NCBI GenBank assembly: GCA_030407085.1
Contig: CM059587.1
Span: 83,403,001-83,467,000, forward strand
Source of the DNA: Trichopria drosophilae
Taxonomy: Eukaryota; Arthropoda; Insecta; Hymenoptera; Diapriidae
DNA: 64,000 bases
Direction: 5' to 3'
Positions 58,071 to 64,000 of this stretch are shown here, piece after piece (position 1 is the stretch's first letter; each line of letters begins with the position of its first letter). The translations under genes and the position numbers were made by a program. The notes under the pieces were generated by a model. That model was not told where the DNA came from. It did no database searches and saw only the letters and a list, made by a program, of their open reading frames with translations.

Positions 58071-59029
58071 TATTTTATTCTGATGACAGGAACTCATATC
58101 TTGAATTTTTCTAGCAAAATTTGCATTATTTCTGGTCGAGCAGACGAGTTTTTGTCTTGAGAAAAAAATTAAACTATAAAAATTAAAAGTATGCATCACA
58201 AAGATACATCACATATTTATATAACAATTTCCTTATTTTTGTTCAGAAAATAAAATGCTCTATCGCATTTAACATAAGGGCAACGACCTTTCTTAAATCG
58301 AAGATAGTGAAAAAATCTGCACAAAAAAAACTTCCCCTGTTCCTTAGATTACATAAAATATGTTAAATTCCAGAATTAATGAAATAAAACTAAATGACAC
58401 AGAAAAATTATTTAAAAAATGAAAATATGTTTCTCGACATGCACTTTTTACGAACCAGTTCCATTTTAACACTTTTTTAAGTTTTCATTTTCGAAACCAC
58501 ATAAAAAAATGACTTTTTTTTTTTCGATTTTGGCAATTTTCGACTGGATCACACCGGGGAACATAACCCATTCATGTTCAGATCGTACCCCTCTCGTTCC
58601 AACAGGAATTTCGAAGTACTTCAATGGCCGTCTTTTCAGTTTGACGTTCCACACCGGAAGCGGATTCACGGTGCTCTCCCTTTGTTTCTTACTTGAAACG
58701 CAAAATCCAGCGTACGGCTCTTAAAAATAACAATTTGGTCGGCATTCGCTCGTCGGCCATCCTATATTGAATGCGTTCCGTGAGTCACGTTCGCGTTATT
58801 CCTTTCGCTCTGATCTCAACTTTCCTTTCCAGGCAGTCGATTCTGATAACGTTCTCTTATCACCTCTGACGACGGTCCTGTGCCACTGTTTGAATCTAGA
58901 GAATCTAAAAATACATCCTACAGGATGCCTCTTTCCCTATTTTTGGAGCCCAAAAAAATACGAAATCCAAAAAAATACTAGTAATGGTACCTTCTGAACC
59001 TTTTAAACGTATATAAGTATTTTTGGGAT
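58071..59029. other. Intergenic with a GC-richer unique block at 58540-58890
   Basis: 58540-58890 is non-repetitive and GC-richer than the neighbours, with no acceptor/donor-framed coding. It may be regulatory. Confidence 0.3.
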
Positions 59030-59450
59030 CGTTGATGACCACATTGGATTCACTGTTTTGAATATTTAAAAACTGAACCAGACACCTAAAGTCTTAACCA
59101 GCTTCAAACCAAAAGTGCACTTGAAAATTTCTTTTTAGGTTTAAAAGTGGAATATTTATAGGTGATTGTACAAAATATGGCGTTAATTTTGAATTTTTTA
59201 AAACGAACGCCATATTCGTAATCAGCGATGCCAAAAACCCCCGAAAAACGAGTTTCAAGCGAATCCGATGAATTTTGAAAATTTTGTCCGCCCTATTGAA
59301 TCCGCCATTTTGAATTTTTCGTAACAAACACCACATTTGTAATCAGCGACTCCAAAAACCACCGAATAATATATATATATATATATATGATAGAATAAAA
59401 ACATTCAAGATGGCGGATCCAATATGGCGTCAAATCCATTGCAAAATCTT
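59030..59450. repeat. ATGGCGG/GGATCC family copies, inverted, with (TA)n
   Basis: AATCCGCCATTTTGAATTTT near 59299 and AAGATGGCGGATCCAATATG at 59407 face each other across ATCAGCGACTCCAAAAACCAC and a (TA)9 run at 59371-59388. A further inverse copy lies near 59210. Confidence 0.7.
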
Positions 59451-60816
59451 AAAGATTTCTTGTACATTGCCCAATTCTCGTCAGAATCTCTTGAATTTTG
59501 TTGATCAGGGGTGTTTTGGGCCGCAGATTACGAATTTGAAGTTACAACATGGCTAAAATGTGAAATTAAGTATTGTATTATCTATGTGACAAAAAGAGAT
59601 TTACCAACTTTTACGCGTGAAATTGGACAGTCTTTTCAATTTTTAAAATTTATTTATTTATTATTTTTTAATTTTTATATATACATATTTTTCATTTCTT
59701 AGTAATTTTGTTTTGTCTAATAACATTTATAACAAAATAAACAATGTTTATTTCATACCTCTGACATTATCTAGTAATTTACTTTCAAAGCGAAACTTGA
59801 AGATATAATTTGACAACTAAACTAACAAAAATAATTAATGTCACTGCCTATAGTATCTTAGAAAAACATGAGTGGGTTCATGTACGTATCTGCACTGTTC
59901 ATCGGCTTGAATAATAGAGAAAATATTATCAAAACTTGTTTTACTTTTACGTGATGTTTTTTGATCATTTTTTTGGTCTTTTTTATACACGGAGAAATTT
60001 TGTATTATACACCTGAATTTTATAATTCCAAAATACAAACTTTTTACAAATTTGGTTGAAAGACACATTTTATGCACTTTTAGTTCAGAAATTAATTATA
60101 TATGAATAAGTTTCGAGATGATTAAAGCGATCAAACCTAAATAAAAAGATTTTTTAAGTTTGTTTGCATTTAAAACCTTCATATTTAATTTCAGCCCGGG
60201 TAAAAATTATTCTTCACTTCAGAATCGAAAAGGGATTGTCAAAACCTAAGGAAACGGTACATCCGTTACAAAACGTTATATTTTAAGTTTATTAAAGCAT
60301 GGTTTGAAAGTGAATAAAGAAAATTTAGGTTACGAGCGTTAAGTAAACAAACAAAAAGCCAAATTTTTAATTGCAACATTTCGATAAATAATATTTGATC
60401 ATGTTTTCATTGCATTATCAGCTGATTATGACATCATTATTAGATCATACCTATTAATACCAGTTTAGGAATCAGGTACTAAAAATGACCACGCGATAAA
60501 ATAAATCTTGATCCTTGCCTGATCAGATAGTAATCATGTAAACCTAAATACCCGAATCGATTTTCAGGCAGCCTGAACAAATTCTACTGCGAGAAATTGA
60601 TTTTAAGGATGGATTATTACCAGTTCTTTAGTAAACGTTACAATTCTTTATAGAGGAATAATTGAAAAAAATATACAAATACCTATATAAATAGTAAAAT
60701 TTTCTAAAATAATATGTATAAAAAGAAATACACCCTCTGAAGGTATATTGATACTGACACGTGATTGAAAGCTACCTTATATACATAACTGAAACTCGTT
60801 TCTTTGACGGGCGCAG
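59451..60816. other. Intergenic, nothing recognised
   Basis: AT-rich sequence with no recognised feature. Confidence 0.35.
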
Positions 60817-60845
60817 ACTACACGAAGTCGCCGACTAGCGGCAGC
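60817..60845 (+). CDS. Weak candidate 29-nt microexon
   Basis: TTCTTTGACGGGCGCAG precedes 60817 and GTAAGT follows 60845. The enclosed GC-rich piece has an open frame reading through as DYTKSPTSGS. It is the only GC-rich island in a long AT-rich stretch and has a perfect GTAAGT donor. No neighbouring exon was identified, so confidence is low. Confidence 0.2.
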
Positions 60846-61099
60846 GTAAGTAACTACATATCATGTTCACTTTATCTAATTCGCGTTCCAAAATATCAAC
60901 TGAATATTGTATTAGTAAAACATTGTGTTACTATCGGAAACATTAAAAATTCTACGAATACAGGTTTAGAGAGTAACTCCTTTTCTGTTTGAGTAACAAA
61001 AAAACATACAGACGATCTCGCATGTTTCCCCATTCGACATTTCTAGCTGCTCTTTTTTTGCCAACCTTATCTGACCTCAAATCACATCAATTCTTTGAA

Positions 61100-61292
61100 T
61101 AATATCATTTTTTTTTCTTCGCCATTCTTTTTTTTTCGAACACGCGTTCCTTCTTTCGCCGTGTATCTCTTTCCTTGATCTATCATTCTCGGATGCGTTC
61201 TTCTCTTTCGTTCTCAATAATTTCTTCTCTATCATGTCCTCTTCGCCCACTCTTGTTGATTTTGTCCCTCGTGTATCCTGACTGCCTTAGTC

Positions 61293-61326
<34 letters not shown>

Positions 61327-61850
61327 CTCTTTTGTGTCTGTGTATGGTCTTTTTCGTTGGTGTCTGACTCACACATGCTCCTACTACTTCTTTCTCACTT
61401 GTTCGATGTTTTGTATATGTTGGTCTGCGTCTAGCTACTGGCGGTTCGCATCCTTTCTCGACCCCACCCTCTGGCGGCTGGTTCAACGAACGAGAGAGCG
61501 GCTTCCCGGCGCCTGCGCGGCGCTGCACTACGGCCGTCGCAATTGTCGAAAACTGCGGGAATCGCGTATACATAGTAGAACCTCATCTCTATCTCCCTCC
61601 TATATAGTCCCCTCTCTCCCTCTCACCACCATTCTGAAACTCCATTGCGCCAAAGGCTATTTTTGGAAAAAAAAAGATACAATGAGATATATCGCTAACA
61701 ATTTTCGAAATGCATATGTATGCGTTGGTACCTTCCTCCTTTTACAAAATCCATTAAACGTGTTTTTATCGATTGCACACATGGCGTACAAATCGAATCG
61801 GAAAAGAGAGGTGCATTAATTGTAACGCGTCCCCTTTCCTGACAGGTTAA
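61100..61850. promoter_or_regulatory. Pyrimidine-rich and CpG-rich block, possible promoter
   Basis: A (CT)n microsatellite (about 61295-61323) is followed by a GC-rich core at 61435-61565 with a GCGCCTGCGCGGCGC stretch, then CTATATAGTCC near 61600. This resembles a CpG-type promoter for an alternative upstream Csrnp 5' exon or for a gene to the right. The reading frame across it is low-complexity and not credible. Confidence 0.3.
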
Positions 61851-62144
61851 TTCGGACGGTTGCTGTTTAATATTTAATTTTCATCTCAATGTGTTTTTAA
61901 TGGGATCTGTTATCGGCTCTCGCTCTCTACTGCCGACACGACGAAAATGACATGGCGAATTATCGTTTGTATAAGCTAGTTGAGAGAAAAAAAAACAAAA
62001 ATTAACGAGATGCTAATATCTATCGGAGTTTGTGTGTATGAAAAACTTAACTACATCTGGAATTAATGCGATTTTGATTGAGTCAATTGTTTTAGTGCAA
62101 TTTGACTAGAAAGAGTAAAAATTGCTTGTTCGTGAATTCTACTA

Positions 62145-62443
62145 AAGTAGTCCCTCCCAATATTGACCATCTCCCTATATTAGCTGAGAGTTCCCTCTCA
62201 AAATTAACCTTTCCCCTGACATTTTTTCTTCACAATATCACCCATGCGTAATTCTATTGGACAACAGACAGCTATGCATTGCGCATACGGTCGACGCACC
62301 CGCATTCACTCATTATATATAAATGCAAAAAAATCTCAGCTCATTAGGCCAATATTAAGGGGGGGTATCATGCATCCATAAGATATAATCAATCTCCATA
62401 GGATATAAAAGATGTACGAGGCTAATATTGGGAGGGATTACTA
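62145..62443. mobile_element. MITE with AGTAGTCCCTCCCAATATT ends, TA duplication
   Basis: TA at 62143-62144 and 62444-62445. The left end AGTAGTCCCTCCCAATATTG and inverse right end AATATTGGGAGGGATTACT. 299 bp, non-coding. The AGTAGTCC start is shared with the 7263 MITE, suggesting related transposases. Confidence 0.8.
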
Positions 62444-62660
62444 TAGATGAAATAGTAAAACGCGAAGGTACAAGTTACAGAACATTTCTAAAAATAAAGT
62501 AACCCCTCCCCTCGTTTTGGCGAGTATTTTGGTAATATAAATTTAGAGAAATAAGAGAAAAGACGGGGAAAATAAAGAAAAAAAAAGAAAATTTTAATAA
62601 ACCTTTAATTGTAAAAGTTAATGTATATAATTAACGTATTGTGACGGAGACATGAATTAA

Positions 62661-63035
62661 CATCCGAGGACAAAATATCCGCATGATCAAATCTACAAAA
62701 AATTAAAAAAGTATATTTATTTACACAAATTAAAGTAAGATTAGGTTAGGTTAGGTTAGGTTTGTTTAGTTTAGGTTAGGTTAGGTCAGGTTAGTGGTTA
62801 GATTACGTTAGATCAGGGGGCTGGTTGTTTCTGGTCTTTTTTTCCTGTCTTTGTTTCCGATCTTTTTTCCGGGTCTTTTTTGCTGGTTTTTCCTTTTCCT
62901 AGAAACGCCTTCAGTTGTTTATTTTGACATTCTCAGATATTTTAAGGACAGCAATGCCCGTTTATAAATAAATAAAATAAATAAATAAATATTTTATCTG
63001 GCATATTTTGTCCGCGGATATTTTGTCGTCGGATA
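62661..63035. mobile_element. TTAA-flanked element carrying TTAGG repeats
   Basis: TTAA at 62657-62660 and 63036-63039. The ends are CATCCGAGGACAAAATATCC and the inverse of TATCCGACGACAAAATATCC. Inside are TTAGG repeats (62741-62794) and a Py-rich TGGTCTTTTTTTCCTG-type stretch, plus (AAAT)n at 62967-62991. No ORF. Confidence 0.7.
62741..62794 (+). repeat. TTAGG telomeric-type repeats, imperfect
   Basis: Four perfect TTAGG units, a degenerate gap, then further TTAGG units with one TCAGG. Opposite strand orientation to the 28395 tract. Confidence 0.85.
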
Positions 63036-63039
63036 TTAA

Positions 63040-64000
63040 GTCGTGTAATCATTGTGCCATATTTCGTCAATAAAATTATTTTCACCCTAGTAATAAACTA
63101 AAATAATCCCTTTCTTCGTTTATCGATGATTTTGAATGTACGATGTTCCAACAGAAAAAAAGAAGAAAAGAAAACAGAAAAAGGAAAAACTATTTTTTAA
63201 TAATAATATAAATTTAATTCTAAATCTTGAAAGAGAAAGGTTATAATTGTAAAGAATAGTACCTAAACATTTTTTACAGATTTACAATTGAAGCTATGGT
63301 ACTAAAGCAAATTCCTTGTTTTGAACTTACTTCATAACGGAACCATTTTTTAAATTCTATTCACATTTGAAATCATTATGGCATTAGATTAATTGGCAAA
63401 ACGATAGTTTTGTTATAAATTTAAAACATAAATTTTAGATGGAAAGTCTTGCACCTTGATTTCAAATATTGACTTTTATCGTCACGCGATACAAACATTT
63501 GAAAACCTTTGCTTTATAAATGTGATTTATTACGACTATGTGACTGTAATTATTCTCCTTTGCAATTAAAGTATATTGGCGGAATACATTCAAATTATTA
63601 TTTGTCTTAAAATTCATTACGAATTTATTGTTTACTGTTAAGTTCGTTAAAAAAATAAGCCCTTTAACGGTTATATCTTTTCAGAAATTGTATTAATTTT
63701 CTTGAATTTATTCAATGTTTAGGTTTGATATTTTACTTTTAGATAGTAAAAATTAAATTTTAACTGATACGATAATGGAATTGTTGTAACTTGTGACAAG
63801 TGTGCTAAATTTAAGATTTAACAATTTTAAGCCATATTTATTTCTTATTCTACCACGACTTGTTACTATTATACATAGTTATTTAGCATAGTTAATATCG
63901 GCTACTAATTCTCTCAACATAAATAGATGTAACTCAACCGTAAACATCAATGCTGTACGTCATAACATCCGTAACATCGGATAGAATTAAATTTGGAGCT
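63040..64000. other. Intergenic, nothing recognised
   Basis: AT-rich sequence to the window edge with no recognised feature. Confidence 0.35.

Noticed and set aside
57592..58199. KPT/KSRQV-type repeat peptides
   Set aside because: Direct translation of the 16 bp minisatellite on both strands.
61175..61819. 214-codon plus-strand frame
   Set aside because: Low-complexity Ser/Leu from pyrimidine-rich DNA and a CT microsatellite.

Overview
The window looks like AT-rich nuclear DNA of an insect: long introns with consensus GT-AG splice sites, (TTAGG)n arthropod-type telomeric repeats inside the sequence, many short non-autonomous DNA transposons, and no prokaryotic gene organisation. I cannot name the species. 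TTAGG together with this repeat style is compatible with Hymenoptera among others.

One gene is well supported. It is on the minus strand and encodes a cysteine/serine-rich nuclear protein (CSRNP/AXUD1 family). A probable 5'UTR exon lies at 44993-45137. Coding exons are at 36695-38378 (561 codons plus one base), 18894-19162, 10847-11263 and 7558-8166. All junction phases agree and give 993 contiguous residues. The last visible exon ends at a strong splice donor, so the C-terminal exon should lie left of the window. A GC-richer block at about 43.9-46.3 kb surrounds the inferred promoter. A second CpG-rich block at 19.2-19.5 kb may be an internal promoter giving a short isoform with only the conserved core.

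Layout: 1-7.1 kb is a CTAG-rich satellite of about 250 bp monomers, arranged as a giant inverted repeat around a palindromic core that is itself interrupted by a 370 bp AT-rich element. The 3'-most visible exon sits between this satellite and a second TAGT-rich array (8.19-9.96 kb), followed by a GTCTCG-rich array (10.1-10.8 kb). The introns at 11.3-36.7 kb and 38.4-45 kb are AT-rich and loaded with foldback elements and MITEs: TA-flanked Tc1/mariner-like, TTAA-flanked piggyBac-like, and a dispersed ATGGCGG/GGATCC family. The upstream side (45.1-64 kb) has no convincing complete gene. It holds more MITEs, a 16 bp CCGACA minisatellite foldback, a TTAA-flanked element carrying TTAGG repeats, two weak exon candidates on the plus strand, and a GC-rich promoter-like block at 61.4-61.6 kb.

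No autonomous transposase, tRNA, rRNA or CRISPR array was recognised. Repeat boundaries were read by eye and are accurate to a few bases only where target-site duplications are stated.
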